Shown: piece by piece, positions 9,061 to 19,358 of the stretch | Layout of the letters: each line of letters opens with the position of its first letter | How positions within the stretch are numbered: the stretch's first letter is position 1 | Assembly (NCBI RefSeq): GCF_001447195.1 | Contig: NZ_LFRI01000084.1 | Coordinates: forward strand, 93,004 to 157,003 | DNA from: Aquabacterium parvum | GTDB lineage: Bacteria; Pseudomonadota; Gammaproteobacteria; Burkholderiales; Burkholderiaceae_C | Length of the DNA: 64,000 bases | Direction: 5' to 3' | Made by a program: the position numbers and the translations under genes | The notes under the pieces: generated by a model | Databases searched by the model: none | What the model saw: only the letters and a program-made list of their open reading frames with translations | What the model was told of the DNA's origin: nothing

Positions 9061-11943
9061 ATGAAGCGCATGCTGATCAATGCCACGCAGGCCGAAGAAC
9101 GCCGCCTGGCCATCGTTGACGGGCAGAAACTGCTCGACTTCGAAACCGAAATCGAAGGTCGCGAACAACGCAAGGGCAACATCTACAAGGCCGTCGTCAC
9201 ACGCGTCGAGCCTTCATTGGAAGCCTGTTTCGTCGACTACGGCGAAGACCGCCACGGCTTCCTGCCGTTCAAGGAAATCTCGCGCCAGTACTTCAAGGAA
9301 GGCGCTGACGTCCGCTCGGCCAAGATCCAGGACGTCATCAAAGAGGGCCAGGAACTCCTGGTCCAGGTCGAAAAGGAAGAGCGTGGCAACAAGGGCGCTG
9401 CCCTGACCACCTTCGTTTCGCTGGCCGGCCGCTACCTGGTGCTGATGCCCAACAACCCGCGTGGCGGTGGCGTCAGCCGTCGCATCGAGGGCGATGAGCG
9501 CGAAGAGCTCAAGGAGGCGATGGATCAGCTCGAGTACCCCAAGGGCATGAGCCTGATCGCCCGCACCGCCGGCATCGGTCGCTCTGCTGCCGAGCTGCAG
9601 TGGGACCTGAACTACATGCTCAAGCTGTGGACGGCCATCGACGAGGCCTCCACCGCCGGCAAGGGCGCTTACCTGATCTACCAGGAATCGTCGCTGGTCA
9701 TCCGCGCCATCCGCGACTACTTCACGTCCGACATCGGCGAGATCCTGATCGACACGGACGACATCTACGAGCAGGCCAAGCAGTTCATGCTGCACGTCAT
9801 GCCCGATCAGGCCAACCGCGTGAAGCGCTACCGCGATGACGCGGCGCTGTTCGCACGCTTTCAGATCGAGCACCAGATTGAAACGGCCTTCAGCCGCACG
9901 GTGAACCTGCCCTCGGGCGGCGCCATCGTGATCGACCACACCGAAGCGCTGGTGTCGGTGGACGTGAACTCGGCGCGCGCCACCCGCGGCAGCGACATCG
10001 AGGAAACCGCCTTCCGCACCAACCTGGAAGCGGCCGACGAAATCGCCCGCCAGATGCGCCTGCGCGACCTGGGCGGCCTGATCGTCATGGACTTCATCGA
10101 CATGGAGGACAGCAAGCACCGCCGCGAGGTGGAGCAGCGCCTGCGTGACGCCCTGCGCACCGACCGCGCCCGCGTGCAGTTCAGCTCGATCAGCAAGTTC
10201 GGCCTGCTGGAGATGTCCCGTCAACGCCTGCGCCCGGCGCTGAGCGAAGGCAGCCACATCACCTGCCCTCGCTGCAACGGCACCGGCCACATCCGCGACA
10301 CCGAGTCCTCGGCGCTGCAGATCCTGCGCATCATCCAGGAAGAGTCGATGAAGGACAACACCTCGGCCGTGCACGTGCAAGTGCCGGTGGAAGTGACCTC
10401 CTTCCTGTTGAATGAGAAGCGCACCGAGATCACCAAGATCGAGCTCAAACAGCGCGTGACCGTGCTGCTGGTGCCAAACAAGCACCTCGAGACCCCGAAC
10501 TACAAGCTGGAACGCCTGCGTCACGACGACCCGCGTCTGGAAAACATCCAGGCCAGCTACACGATGATCGAGGAGCCGGACGACGAGGTGGGCATCACCC
10601 GCCGCGAGAAGGCCAAGGCCAAGCAGGAGCCGGTCATCAAGGGTGTGCTGCCCGACCAACCGGCCCCGATCGCCCCGCCGAAGGAAGAAGTGCCTGTCGT
10701 GGCCGCTGCTCCGCTGGCGCCGCCCGCACCGGTTCAGGCCCCCGTGCCCGCCTCGGGTGGCTTCTTCGGCTGGGTCAAGCGCCTGTTGGGCTTTGGCGGC
10801 GAGGCCCCTGCCCCCGCGCCCGTGGTGACGCCGGTCGCTGCGCCCGCACCCGCAGAAAGCAAGGACGACAAGGGCCGTGGCGGCCGTCGCGATGGCCAGG
10901 CCCGCAGTGGCCGAGGAGGCGGTCGCGGTGGGGAGCGCTCCGAGCGTGGTGAGCGCAGCGAGGCCAAGGGCGAAGGCCGTGGCCGTCGCCAAGGCCCCCG
11001 CGAAGAGCGCAACGAAAGCGAAAACGCCGCAGGCCGCGATGGTGGCCGCGACCGCGCCGAGCGCGGTGAACGAGGCGAGCGCGGCGGTCGTGGTCGCCGT
11101 GGCGAAAACACCGAGCGTCCGGCCATCAACCGCGAGGCCATCGCCGCCGAAGCCCAGGCCCTGGGCCTGGCTGCAACCGGCGCAACAGGTGCCGAAGCTG
11201 CCGTGTCGCTTTCCCCCGAAGGCCAGCCCGGTGATGCCGACCAACAACGCGAAGGCCGTCGCCGCCGCCGTGGTGGCCGTGGCCGCGGTGAACGCGAAGA
11301 GTCTTCGGTGGGCAACGAAGCTGAAGCCGCGAACGCAGATGCCGGCGTGAACAGCGAGGGCAACGACGCCTCCGAGAACCAGGTTGAAGGCGATGCCGCC
11401 TCCGAAGGCCAGGAAGGCCGTCGCCGCCGAAACCGCGGTCGCCGTGGTGGCGAGCGTCGCGAGCGTGCCGAGGTTGCGGAAGGTGCAGATGTCGGCATCG
11501 GCGCCGAAGGTGCGCAGCCCACACAGGCTTTCGAAGCCCAAGCTGCCTCGCCAACTGAGGTCATCGCCCCCCTTGCCCCGCAAGACAGCGCTGCGCCCGC
11601 AACGCCCGATGTGGCGGTCGCCACCTCCCAAGCGCCTGTCAGTGCTCCCGCAATGGCCATCGAGGTGCCTGTCGCTGCGCCGGAACCCGCACGGGCCGCA
11701 GCACCTTATGTGCTGCCGCTGAGCGAGTTGCAGGGCATTGCCCAGGCCGCAGGCCTGGAATGGGTGAACTCTGACGCAGACAAAATCATGGCGGCGCAAG
11801 AGGCCATCGCCAACGAGCCGCGGCCTGTGCACGTGCCCCGTGAGCGCAAGCCCGCCGTGGTGCTCGACGAAGGTCCGCTGGTCCTGGTCGAGACCCGCAA
11901 GGACCTCAGCCAGGTGAGCCTGCCCTTCGAGCAGCAAGCCTGA
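9061..11943 (+). CDS. rne: Ribonuclease E
   Basis: This 960-residue endoribonuclease is the core of the RNA degradosome and is needed for mRNA decay and rRNA/tRNA maturation. The N-terminal half holds the S1 domain (residues ~35-120, [14 protein letters not shown]) and the RNase H-like and DNase I-like parts with [13 protein letters not shown] and [10 protein letters not shown]. The Zn-link [10 protein letters not shown] is near residue 402. After about residue 500 the protein is disordered. [16 protein letters not shown] at about residue 562 is an amphipathic helix like the membrane-targeting segment A. Arg/Gly/Glu-rich RNA-binding stretches ([10 protein letters not shown]) follow, then a conserved betaproteobacterial C-terminus. 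The start is [10 protein letters not shown], with a GGAG ribosome binding site. Confidence 0.97.
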   Translation: MKRMLINATQAEERRLAIVDGQKLLDFETEIEGREQRKGNIYKAVVTRVEPSLEACFVDYGEDRHGFLPFKEISRQYFKEGADVRSAKIQDVIKEGQELLVQVEKEERGNKGAALTTFVSLAGRYLVLMPNNPRGGGVSRRIEGDEREELKEAMDQLEYPKGMSLIARTAGIGRSAAELQWDLNYMLKLWTAIDEASTAGKGAYLIYQESSLVIRAIRDYFTSDIGEILIDTDDIYEQAKQFMLHVMPDQANRVKRYRDDAALFARFQIEHQIETAFSRTVNLPSGGAIVIDHTEALVSVDVNSARATRGSDIEETAFRTNLEAADEIARQMRLRDLGGLIVMDFIDMEDSKHRREVEQRLRDALRTDRARVQFSSISKFGLLEMSRQRLRPALSEGSHITCPRCNGTGHIRDTESSALQILRIIQEESMKDNTSAVHVQVPVEVTSFLLNEKRTEITKIELKQRVTVLLVPNKHLETPNYKLERLRHDDPRLENIQASYTMIEEPDDEVGITRREKAKAKQEPVIKGVLPDQPAPIAPPKEEVPVVAAAPLAPPAPVQAPVPASGGFFGWVKRLLGFGGEAPAPAPVVTPVAAPAPAESKDDKGRGGRRDGQARSGRGGGRGGERSERGERSEAKGEGRGRRQGPREERNESENAAGRDGGRDRAERGERGERGGRGRRGENTERPAINREAIAAEAQALGLAATGATGAEAAVSLSPEGQPGDADQQREGRRRRRGGRGRGEREESSVGNEAEAANADAGVNSEGNDASENQVEGDAASEGQEGRRRRNRGRRGGERRERAEVAEGADVGIGAEGAQPTQAFEAQAASPTEVIAPLAPQDSAAPATPDVAVATSQAPVSAPAMAIEVPVAAPEPARAAAPYVLPLSELQGIAQAAGLEWVNSDADKIMAAQEAIANEPRPVHVPRERKPAVVLDEGPLVLVETRKDLSQVSLPFEQQA

Positions 11944-11981
11944 CGCAGGCCTGAGCACCAACGGCGCTCCGTGCCCCACCG

Positions 11982-12014
11982 AAAAGCCCGGTCCCACGAC
12001 CGGGCTTTTCTTTT
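11982..12014 (+). terminator. Rho-independent terminator of rne
   Basis: The perfect 12-base stem AAAAGCCCGGTC-CCAC-GACCGGGCTTTT is followed by CTTTT, 40 bases after the rne stop codon. Confidence 0.92.
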
Positions 12015-12077
12015 GTCCGGCCGCGCCACCCCTCTGCGACGGCAGCAAAGCAAAGGGTTTCACCTATACGCGAAGCA

Positions 12078-12107
12078 ATTGACCTTAACGTCAATACTGA
12101 ATCTAAT
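12078..12107 (+). promoter_or_regulatory. Sigma-70 promoter with overlapping palindrome upstream of the acyl-CoA ligase
   Basis: TTGACC (12079-12084), a 17-base spacer and TCTAAT (12102-12107) form a good promoter. The near-perfect palindrome ATTGACCTTAACGTCAAT (12078-12095, 16 of 18 symmetric) covers the -35 box. It resembles operators of MerR- or TetR-type regulators of acyl-CoA metabolism, but the regulator is not identified here. Confidence 0.65.
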
Positions 12108-12130
12108 GGGGCAAACATCAGGAGACCGCG

Positions 12131-14026
12131 TTGCCCCCCAAGACTGCGCACGCCAGAATCGCCGCCGCACCGCTCGCCGCAGGGCAGGCTCACCTCGGCA
12201 TGGACCCGATGCAAGGCTTCGTGCCTCCCCCCCGCATCCTGCTCGAGACCGCTCGTCGCCTGGGTCAGCACCCGGCTTACCACGTGCGCGGCTCGGACGC
12301 CTGGCAAGGCACGTCCTGGCAGCAATACGGCGAGGCCGTTCGTCAGGCAGCCCGGGCATTGCTGCAACTCGGCGTTCAACGCGGCGACGCGGTCGCGATC
12401 CTGGGCTTCAACAGCCCTGAGTGGGCCACCATGGCATTTGCGGCCATGGCCATTGGCGCCACGCCTGCAGGCATCTACTGGACCAGCTCCAGCCAGGACA
12501 TCGCCTACATCCTCAACCACTGCCGCGCCAGCGTGCTGCTGGTCGATGACAGCAAACGACTGCGCACCGTCGAAGAGGTCGCCCCCGAGTTGCTTCACCT
12601 GAGCACGGTGGTGCTGCTGTCGTCGCCAGAGCAAGCAGGCAATGGCGCGCTGAACACGCCCGAAGGACGCCGCCAGCTCATGGGCTGGGATGCCTTTTTG
12701 TCGCTGGGCACACCGGCACTGGACAAGCAGCTGAACGACCGCCTGGCCAGCCTCCTGCCCACCGACATTGGCACGCTCATCTACACATCCGGCACCACCG
12801 GCCCTGCCAAGGCGGTGGCCCTCAGCCAGGGAAACCTGTGGTGGATGGGTCAGAACATGACCTCGCTCTACGAGGTCGATGAACGCGACCGCATGCTGTC
12901 GTACCTGCCCCTGGCCCACATCGCCGAGCAGATGGGTTCGATGCACAACCAGGCGCACTCTGGTTTGAGTGTGTACTACGCGCGCAGCATCGAAGAGCTC
13001 GGTGATCACCTCAAGGAGGTGCGCCCCACCATCTTCTTTGGCGTGCCGCGTGTGTGGGAAAAGATGCAAGCGGGCATCGAGGCCAAGCTGAACCAGGCCA
13101 CGGGCGCCAAGGCATCGCTGGCGCGATGGGCCATTGGCGTTGGTCAGCGCTGGCACGAACTCGACCACGCCGGCAAACCCTGTGGCCCGTGGCTGGGCCT
13201 GCAGATGAGCCTGGCGCGCAAGCTGATCCACAGCAAGGTGCAAGCCGCCCTGGGGCTGGACCAGGCCCGCTTCCTGAGCTCAGGCGCCGCGCCCATTCAC
13301 CCTGACAAGCTGCGGTTCTTTGCAGGACTGGACCTGCCCGTGCGCGAACTGTATGGACAGTCGGAGGTTTGCGGCCCCTCGACCATGTCCTTTCCTGGCA
13401 GCACGCGCGTCGGCTCGGTCGGCAAGGCCTTGCCCGGCACCGAAATCCGCGTGGCCGAAGATGGCGAGCTGCAGGTGCGCGGCCCACACCTTTTTCAGGG
13501 CTACATGGGCTCACCCGGTGCCACAGCCGACGCGTTCGATGACGGCTGGTTGCGCACGGGAGACGTCGGTCGCATCGACCAGGATGGCTACGTCTACATC
13601 ACCGGCCGCAAGAAGGACATCATCATCACCTCGGGCGGCAAGAACATCGCGCCGGCCAACATCGAGTCGGCGCTGATGGAGGCCGAGTTGATCGAGCACG
13701 CGGTGGTTTGCGGCGACAACCGCCATTACCTGACGGCGCTGGTGACGCTGGACGCGCAGGCCCTCAAGACCCTGGCGAACAGCGAAGGCCTGCCAGCCGG
13801 AGCGCCCATGCACGATCACCCCAGGGTGCTGGCGGCACTGCAAAGCGCGATCGACCGCGTCAACGCCACGCAGGCTCGCGTGGCCCATGTGCGCAAGTTC
13901 GCCGTGCTCACCCAGCCGCTGAGCATCGAGGGAGGCGAACTCACCCCCACGCTGAAGGTCAAGCGCATGGTGGTGATCGACCGTCACGCGGCCTTGCAGG
14001 ACAGGCTCTACAGCAGCGGAGACTGA
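12131..14026 (+). CDS. AMP-dependent long-chain acyl-CoA synthetase
   Basis: This 631-residue ANL-superfamily enzyme activates a fatty acid to acyl-AMP and then acyl-CoA. The P-loop-like motif is IYTSGTTGPAKAVALS near residue 215. LYGQSEVCGP, DGWLRTGDVGRID and the hinge/C-terminal GRKKDIIITSGGKNIAPANI follow. The layout is that of the bubblegum-type/FadD15 long-chain ligases rather than short-chain Acs. The start is TTG at 12131, supported by AGGAGA at 12119-12124; an ATG at 12200 is the alternative. The gene has its own promoter with an operator-like palindrome, which suggests substrate-dependent control. Confidence 0.88.
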   Translation: MPPKTAHARIAAAPLAAGQAHLGMDPMQGFVPPPRILLETARRLGQHPAYHVRGSDAWQGTSWQQYGEAVRQAARALLQLGVQRGDAVAILGFNSPEWATMAFAAMAIGATPAGIYWTSSSQDIAYILNHCRASVLLVDDSKRLRTVEEVAPELLHLSTVVLLSSPEQAGNGALNTPEGRRQLMGWDAFLSLGTPALDKQLNDRLASLLPTDIGTLIYTSGTTGPAKAVALSQGNLWWMGQNMTSLYEVDERDRMLSYLPLAHIAEQMGSMHNQAHSGLSVYYARSIEELGDHLKEVRPTIFFGVPRVWEKMQAGIEAKLNQATGAKASLARWAIGVGQRWHELDHAGKPCGPWLGLQMSLARKLIHSKVQAALGLDQARFLSSGAAPIHPDKLRFFAGLDLPVRELYGQSEVCGPSTMSFPGSTRVGSVGKALPGTEIRVAEDGELQVRGPHLFQGYMGSPGATADAFDDGWLRTGDVGRIDQDGYVYITGRKKDIIITSGGKNIAPANIESALMEAELIEHAVVCGDNRHYLTALVTLDAQALKTLANSEGLPAGAPMHDHPRVLAALQSAIDRVNATQARVAHVRKFAVLTQPLSIEGGELTPTLKVKRMVVIDRHAALQDRLYSSGD

Positions 14027-14065
14027 GACAACTCGCGAGCTGCTCCGCCCTGCCCGCTGCGATGT

Positions 14066-15226
14066 TCAGCGTGGCAGCTTCGCGAGGGCCTGCAGGTAAG
14101 GCGCGTGGTGCATCAGCTCGTCCCAGGTGAAGGGCGCGGTCTGCGGCAGCAGGTCGATGCGGCGCGCTTCGCTGTCGGCGCTGGGCGTCCATTCGCCACG
14201 GGCCAGGGCTTCGCTCAAACCATCGAGCAAGGCATCGACCGGCGCGCCACCGTCGAGCGACTGGTTGCACAGCAGCACCATGTCGCAATCGGCGTTCAGC
14301 GCGGCGATGGCGCCTTGGGTCTGGCTGCCGGCCACGCTGGCGCCTTCCATGCTCAGGTCGTCGCTGAAGATGGCGCCGGTGAAGCCCAACTGGCCTCGCA
14401 GGATGTCCTGCAGCCAGCGCGACGAGAAACCGGCCGGTGACGCGTCCACCTTGGGGTAGATGACGTGGGCCGGCATCACGCTGGTCAGCGAGGTGCTCAG
14501 CCACTCATACGGCTTGGCGTCGTCGGCCAGGATGGCCTTGAGCGAGCGCTTGTCGACCGGCACGGCCACGTGCGAGTCGGCCTTGACGAAGCCGTGACCG
14601 GGGAAGTGCTTGCCGCAGTTGGCCATGCCGGCCAACAGCAGGCCGTGCATCACGCCCTTGGCCAGCACGGTGGCCACGCGCGGGTCGCTGTGGAAGGCGC
14701 GGTCGCCGATGACACCGCTCTCGCCCCAATCGAGGTCGAGCACGGGCGTGAAGGTCAAGTCGACACCGCAGGCGCGCAGCTCGCTGGCCAGCACGTAACC
14801 ACAGGCGGTGGCGGCGTCGGTGGCGGCCATGGCGCCTGCGCCCTCGCCGCCCTTGCCGTCGCTCATCCACATGTCGCCGAGCTTGCGCATGGCCGGCACG
14901 TGGGTGAAGCCATCGGTCTTGAAGCGCTGCACGCGTCCGCCTTCGTGGTCGACACAGATCAGCACGTCAGGGCGGATGGCCTTGATCTCGGCGCACAAAG
15001 CGGTGAGCTGGGAGCGGCTCTCCCAATTGCGCGCGAACAGGATCAGGCCACCGGTGAGCGGGTGTTCCAGGCGGCGGCGGTCGTCGTCGTTCAGGGTCTG
15101 ACCCGCGATGTCGAGCACGACAGGGGCGTGCTGCAGGTCGGCCAACGCGCCTGCGGCCGAGGGTTTGGCGATGGCACGGGACTTGGACGCCTTGGCGGCT
15201 TTCGGGGCTTGGATGGCTTTGGACAT
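14066..15226 (-). CDS. nagZ: Beta-N-acetylhexosaminidase NagZ
   Basis: This 386-residue GH3 enzyme removes N-acetylglucosamine from anhydromuropeptides during cytoplasmic peptidoglycan recycling. The signature KHFPGHGFVKADSHV is near residue 175, with the substrate-binding His in the flexible loop, and the nucleophile Asp lies in IFSDDLSMEGA near residue 260. About 35 Lys/Ala-rich residues precede the catalytic domain (MSKAIQAPKAAKASK). I chose the ATG at 15226; an open frame further upstream runs into the acpS gene. It is the last gene of the leftward rnc-era-recO-pdxJ-acpS-nagZ group and is convergent with the acyl-CoA ligase gene. Confidence 0.93.
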   Translation of the reverse strand: MSKAIQAPKAAKASKSRAIAKPSAAGALADLQHAPVVLDIAGQTLNDDDRRRLEHPLTGGLILFARNWESRSQLTALCAEIKAIRPDVLICVDHEGGRVQRFKTDGFTHVPAMRKLGDMWMSDGKGGEGAGAMAATDAATACGYVLASELRACGVDLTFTPVLDLDWGESGVIGDRAFHSDPRVATVLAKGVMHGLLLAGMANCGKHFPGHGFVKADSHVAVPVDKRSLKAILADDAKPYEWLSTSLTSVMPAHVIYPKVDASPAGFSSRWLQDILRGQLGFTGAIFSDDLSMEGASVAGSQTQGAIAALNADCDMVLLCNQSLDGGAPVDALLDGLSEALARGEWTPSADSEARRIDLLPQTAPFTWDELMHHAPYLQALAKLPR

Positions 15227-15290
15227 GGGCTTGGCGAGGGGGGGGCAGACGGAGTTCTGTGTGATCTGGCGAATTGATAACGCGTGCCGA

Positions 15291-15704
15291 TCAAGGCACT
15301 GCCGGCGAAGCAGGATCGGTTTCGACGACGACAAAGGCCTGAGCCAGATCGCCTTCATCGGTGACGGTGACGTGGGCCTTCCAGCCCTTGGCAGCAAACC
15401 AGGTGGCCAGCTCGTCGTTCAGGACGATCTGGGGCTGGCCGCTCTCGGCGTTGAGGATCTCGCAGCGCCGCCAGGTCATGGGCATGTGGATGCCCAGACC
15501 GATGGCTTTTGAAAAAGCCTCTTTGGCAGCGAAGCGCGTGGCCAGGTAGCGCAGGCCGCGCACAGGCGAGCGGGCCGTGCGGGCGCGCCACACGGCGAGT
15601 TCGCGGTCGCCCAGCACCTTCTCGGCAAAGCGATCGCCACGGCGCTCCAGCGTGTCGCGGATGCGGCGCACGTCGCACAGGTCGGTGCCGATCCCGACGA
15701 TCAT
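15291..15704 (-). CDS. acpS: Holo-[acyl-carrier-protein] synthase
   Basis: AcpS moves the 4'-phosphopantetheine arm from CoA to the Ser of apo-ACP. The 137-residue protein begins [15 protein letters not shown] (metal-binding Asp) and has the second motif [13 protein letters not shown] with the Glu and Lys. It overlaps the pdxJ stop by four bases (ATGA), so translation is coupled. The ACP substrate gene acpP is in the same window at 28402-28641. Confidence 0.95.
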   Translation of the reverse strand: MIVGIGTDLCDVRRIRDTLERRGDRFAEKVLGDRELAVWRARTARSPVRGLRYLATRFAAKEAFSKAIGLGIHMPMTWRRCEILNAESGQPQIVLNDELATWFAAKGWKAHVTVTDEGDLAQAFVVVETDPASPAVP

Positions 15705-16516
15705 GCCCGCCCCGCCTGCCTGGCGCGGATGGCCTCGGCCTTGAAGTCGGCAATGGCATGTTTGATGCCCACGAAGATCGAGTGACCGATCAGCGCGTGT
15801 CCGATGTGCAGTTCATGCACGTCAGGCAAGGCGGCCACCAAAGCGGTGCTGCTGGGTGCGTCGTCGCCCTTCCGATCGGGCTGGCACAGGGCCAGGCCAT
15901 GGCCGGCATGGGTTCGCAGGCCCTGGCTGGCCGCATGCAGCAAGCCTTGGCGCAGGCGCGTCAGCTCGGCCTGCAAGGCTGCGGCATCGCTATCCCACCA
16001 GGCATGCGCCAGGGGGCCAGTGTGGAGCTCCACACAAGGCGCGCCGGCGCGAGCCGCCGCGTCAATCTGAGCCGGATCGGCACCGATGAACAGCGACACG
16101 CGGCAATTCGCTTCGGCCAGGCGCGTGCAGGCGTCCTTGACGCGCTCGAACTGCCCGATGACATCGAGCCCGCCTTCTGTGGTGACCTCCTGGCGACGCT
16201 CCGGCACCAGGCAAACGTGCTCGGGGCGCGTGCGCTCGATGATGCCCAGCATCTCGTCGGTCACCGCGGCCTCGAAGTTCAGGGGCACACCGATGGCGTC
16301 CTTCAGGCGCGCCACGTCGTCGTCGCGGATGTGACGGCGGTCTTCGCGCAAGTGGAAGGTGATGATGTCGGCCCCGCCCTCGACGGCCAGCAGCGCTGCC
16401 TGGACCGGGTCGGGGAAGCGCCCGCCGCGTGCGTTGCGCAACGTGGCAACGTGGTCGATGTTGACGCCCAGCAAGGGCGCATCGTGAGCGGTCAGGTGCA
16501 TGCCAGAGAAAGTCAT
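15701..16516 (-). CDS. pdxJ: Pyridoxine 5'-phosphate synthase
   Basis: PdxJ condenses 1-deoxyxylulose 5-phosphate with 3-amino-2-oxopropyl phosphate to give pyridoxine 5'-phosphate. The 271-residue TIM-barrel protein has [16 protein letters not shown] near residue 17, [12 protein letters not shown], the glutamate in [12 protein letters not shown] and the C-terminal phosphate-binding [14 protein letters not shown]. It starts at ATG 16516 inside the last codons of recO (4-base overlap). The recO-pdxJ-acpS order is conserved in proteobacteria. Confidence 0.96.
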   Translation of the reverse strand: MTFSGMHLTAHDAPLLGVNIDHVATLRNARGGRFPDPVQAALLAVEGGADIITFHLREDRRHIRDDDVARLKDAIGVPLNFEAAVTDEMLGIIERTRPEHVCLVPERRQEVTTEGGLDVIGQFERVKDACTRLAEANCRVSLFIGADPAQIDAAARAGAPCVELHTGPLAHAWWDSDAAALQAELTRLRQGLLHAASQGLRTHAGHGLALCQPDRKGDDAPSSTALVAALPDVHELHIGHALIGHSIFVGIKHAIADFKAEAIRARQAGRA

Positions 16517-17352
16517 GGTTGCTGGAGTTCCATCATGAGCTGGCGGGTGCGCAGCGTGTTCGTGCCGAGATGATAGTGAAGCAGCGAGCGCGTGATCGCT
16601 TTGAGGTCAACCAAGGCTGGCACACAGGCGGCCATCAGGCTGGGCAAGGGCGAGTGCCCGGGTTTGACGCGCCTTGGGTCGTTGAGCCAGCCATCCGAGA
16701 GCGCGTCCTCCATCGCCAGCAACACGCTGCCATTGAGCACGTTGGGCCCCTCGGTGGATTCACCCAGGTGATGTGCGGGACGCACGCCCAGCTCCGGGTG
16801 CAACTCATAGGGCTCGCCTGCCAACACGGGCCGACCATCAAGGGTTTGCAGCGCCAGGTCCGGCAGGTGCCCCAGTTGACGCAGCAAGATCAACTCGAAA
16901 GCCCGCAACGCCGCGTGCAGCAAACCCGGCTCGGCCAGGGCCTGCAAGGTGTCGGCATAGGCCTCGAACAGAACCGGATGTGGGTCTTGCCGGGGCAGCA
17001 ACTTCATCAACAACTCGTTGAGGTAGAAGCCCGGCAACAGGGCCCCGCCCCCACAAAATGCCGGCCCGCCAGCCCACTCGGCCTGCCTCAGCAGCAACAC
17101 CTCGACGTCATCGCCGCGCTTGGAGCCAAAGCCCACGGTGATGCGCTGAAACGGCATCAGCACGGGCCTGAGCTGTGAGTAGGGCCGCTTGCCCCCCTTG
17201 GCAATGGCCACCACCCTGCCCTGCTCTCGGCAGAACATGTCCAGGATCAGGCTGGACTCGCTCCAGTCATGGCTGTGCAGCACATAGGCCGGCGATGGCC
17301 CCCTCGAGCCACCGTGTGAAGCACCGCGCAACGACGACCGGGGCCCCGTCAC
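16513..17352 (-). CDS. recO: DNA repair protein RecO
   Basis: This 279-residue RecO mediates RecFOR loading of RecA onto SSB-covered DNA. The N-terminal OB fold includes AYVLHSHDWSESSLILDMF and VVAIAKGGKRPYSQLRPVLMPF. A helical C-terminal domain follows (LNELLMKLLPRQDPHP). No zinc-finger cysteine quartet is present, as is usual for Gram-negative RecO. The first ~20 residues are Ser/Gly/Arg-rich and may not be part of the fold. It lies 6 bases after era and overlaps pdxJ. Confidence 0.93.
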   Translation of the reverse strand: MTGPRSSLRGASHGGSRGPSPAYVLHSHDWSESSLILDMFCREQGRVVAIAKGGKRPYSQLRPVLMPFQRITVGFGSKRGDDVEVLLLRQAEWAGGPAFCGGGALLPGFYLNELLMKLLPRQDPHPVLFEAYADTLQALAEPGLLHAALRAFELILLRQLGHLPDLALQTLDGRPVLAGEPYELHPELGVRPAHHLGESTEGPNVLNGSVLLAMEDALSDGWLNDPRRVKPGHSPLPSLMAACVPALVDLKAITRSLLHYHLGTNTLRTRQLMMELQQP

Positions 17353-17358
17353 CAGGCC

Positions 17359-18381
17359 TCACTCGTAGCCGTAAGTGCGCAAGCGGGCGTCGTCGTCGGC
17401 CCAGCCGGAGCGCACCTTCACCCAGATCTCCAGGAAGACCTTGCGGCCCATCAGGCGCTCGAGCTCGGTGCGGGCCTCGGTGCCGATGCGCTTGAGGCGC
17501 TCGCCCTTGTCGCCGATGATCATGCCCTTGTGCTGCTCGCGCTCGACGATGATGGTCGCGGCGATGCGCACCAGTCCCGTGGACTTGGGCTTGCCCGCAG
17601 GCGGCGGCTCGTCGGTGTACTGGTCGATGACCACCGTCGAGGTGTAGGGCAACTCGTCGCCCGTCAGGCGAAAAAGCTTCTCGCGGATCATCTCACTGGC
17701 CAGGAACCGGTCGGTTCGGTCGGTCAGCGCGTCGGCGTCGTACCACCAGCCTTGCTCGGGCAGGTAGGGGCGGACGATGTCCAGCAGTCGATCAGGGTCG
17801 CCTTCTCGCTTGGCGGTCAGCGGCACGTACTCGGCAAACGGGAAGCGCTCCTGCATGGCCTGCAGCCACGGGAAAAGCTCTTCGCGGCTCTTGACCATGT
17901 CCAGCTTGTTGGCCACCAGCAGCACCGGGCGGTCTTTGGGCAAGAGGGCCAGCACCTGTGCATCGTCGGGCCCGAAGCGCCCGGCCTCGACCAGGAACAG
18001 CACGATGGCGACGTCGGACAGCGTGGCCTGCACCGTTTTGTTGAGGTTGCGGTTGAGCGCCGCCGTGCCGCGAACCGTGTGTCGCGTCTGAAAGCCCGGC
18101 GTGTCAACGAAGACGTACTGCGTGTCGCCCTTGGTGCAGATGCCGGTGATGCGGTGGCGCGTGGTTTGTGCCTTGCGCGAGGTGATCGACACCTTCTGCC
18201 CCACCAACGCGTTCATCAGCGTGGACTTGCCCACGTTGGGCCGCCCGACGATGGCGATCAGCCCGCAGCGCTGCTCGGAAGCCGGCACGGCCTGCGCCCC
18301 TTCACCAGAGCGGGCCGTGGACAACTGGGCCAGCATCTGGTCGAGCGAGGGGTTGAGGTCTTCGGTGGGCTTTTTCGGCAT
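17359..18381 (-). CDS. era: GTPase Era
   Basis: Era binds the 3' end of 16S rRNA and checks 30S assembly. The 340-residue protein has G1 [16 protein letters not shown] near residue 60, G2 [10 protein letters not shown]3 [11 protein letters not shown]4 VANKLDMVK and G5 LTAKREGD. The C-terminal KH domain carries [17 protein letters not shown]. About 45 residues precede G1, longer than in E. coli. The ATG at 18381 is preferred; an upstream open stretch overlaps rnc and has no resemblance to the family. The rnc-era-recO order is conserved. Confidence 0.96.
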   Translation of the reverse strand: MPKKPTEDLNPSLDQMLAQLSTARSGEGAQAVPASEQRCGLIAIVGRPNVGKSTLMNALVGQKVSITSRKAQTTRHRITGICTKGDTQYVFVDTPGFQTRHTVRGTAALNRNLNKTVQATLSDVAIVLFLVEAGRFGPDDAQVLALLPKDRPVLLVANKLDMVKSREELFPWLQAMQERFPFAEYVPLTAKREGDPDRLLDIVRPYLPEQGWWYDADALTDRTDRFLASEMIREKLFRLTGDELPYTSTVVIDQYTDEPPPAGKPKSTGLVRIAATIIVEREQHKGMIIGDKGERLKRIGTEARTELERLMGRKVFLEIWVKVRSGWADDDARLRTYGYE

Positions 18382-18445
18382 GGCGGGTTGGTAGCGGTGT
18401 TCGGAGCGAGGATGGGGCTGCGGCCGCCCCCCACGATGAGCGAGA

Positions 18446-19243
18446 TCAGGCTTTGTCGGGTTCACCTGGCGGTCGGGCGGGGCGCGACCTGGCCGGCTTG
18501 CGCACCACGACCACCTGACTCGCCGCGGCTTTGGGTGCGGCAAGACGGTCCGACGGCAAGGCCATGGCCTGCTGCAAAGCGACTTGTGCCGCCGCCTGCT
18601 CAGCCGCCCGACGGGACGTGCCCTCGCCGCTCACCCGAATGCCCAGATCAGGCAAAGCGCACGACACCACGAACACCTGCTCGTGGGCCTTGCCGCGCGT
18701 TGCTTCGATGCCGTAGGTGGGCACGGGCATCTTGCGCCCCTGCAGCCATTCCTGCAAGGCGGTCTTGGCATCTTTGGCCCAGACCTCGAGCGAGCCGCTT
18801 TCATCGAGCACGGGCTCGAACAACCTCAGCACCAGCGCGCGCGCGGCGTCAAAACCCGCGTCCACGTACACGGCGCCGATGATGGCTTCCAGGGCGTCGG
18901 CCAGGATGGACGGCCTTTGCGCTCCACCACCTTTGGCTTCGCCCTCGGACAGTCGCAGGACCTCGGGCAGGCCCAAGGACACCGCCAGCCGGTGCAACAT
19001 GTCCTGGCGCACCAGGTGAGCGCGCACGCGCGTCAGGTCCCCCTCGGCGCCCTGCGTGAAGCGCGCGTAGAGCAAGGTGGACACCCCCAACTCCAGCACT
19101 GCATCGCCCAGGAACTCCAGGCGCTCGTAGTGATCGGCACCGAAGCTCTTGTGGGTGACCGCCCGCTGCAGCAGGCCTGGCTCGGCAAAGGCATGACCCA
19201 AGCGCTGCTGCAAAGCCAGCAAAGCAGGTGACAGCGTTGGCAT
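18446..19243 (-). CDS. rnc: Ribonuclease III
   Basis: This double-strand-specific endoribonuclease processes rRNA precursors and regulatory RNAs. The 265-residue protein has the signature [13 protein letters not shown] near residue 40 and the second catalytic cluster [16 protein letters not shown] near residue 115. The dsRNA-binding domain runs from ~155 to ~225 ([18 protein letters not shown] through [17 protein letters not shown]). A basic 30-residue tail ([18 protein letters not shown]) extends beyond the family's usual end. The start at 19243 is a choice; ATG at 19255 is equally open and neither has a clear Shine-Dalgarno. A terminator-like hairpin lies 65 bases upstream. Confidence 0.95.
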   Translation of the reverse strand: MPTLSPALLALQQRLGHAFAEPGLLQRAVTHKSFGADHYERLEFLGDAVLELGVSTLLYARFTQGAEGDLTRVRAHLVRQDMLHRLAVSLGLPEVLRLSEGEAKGGGAQRPSILADALEAIIGAVYVDAGFDAARALVLRLFEPVLDESGSLEVWAKDAKTALQEWLQGRKMPVPTYGIEATRGKAHEQVFVVSCALPDLGIRVSGEGTSRRAAEQAAAQVALQQAMALPSDRLAAPKAAASQVVVVRKPARSRPARPPGEPDKA

Positions 19244-19299
19244 CGGCGCCCCCATCAGGCGAGCAGCGCGCCAGAGCGCGGGCCCGTGGAGACACCCCA

Positions 19300-19325
19300 A
19301 AGACAAAGGGCCTGAAACCAGGCCC
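19300..19325 (-). terminator. Terminator/attenuator-like hairpin between the DUF4845 gene and rnc
   Basis: Read on the minus strand, GGGCCTG-GTTT-CAGGCCC is followed by TTTGTCTTT. The 7-base stem and U-rich tail fit an intrinsic terminator that would reduce readthrough from lepA-lepB into rnc-era-recO. It could instead be a processing site in the rnc leader. Confidence 0.6.
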
Positions 19326-19358
19326 GTTCGTCAAGGGATCCGAAGATGGCCTGCAGGC

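Noticed and set aside
9214..12063. A 949-codon open frame opposite rne
   Set aside because: It is the antisense shadow of the GC-rich, repetitive rne coding sequence. The predicted protein is low complexity and has no start context.
14032..14086. Inverted repeat CTCGCGAGCTGC / GCAGCTTCGCGAG as terminator between the acyl-CoA ligase and nagZ
   Set aside because: The arms are 30 bases apart, one lies within nagZ, and no U-run follows, so it is not called.
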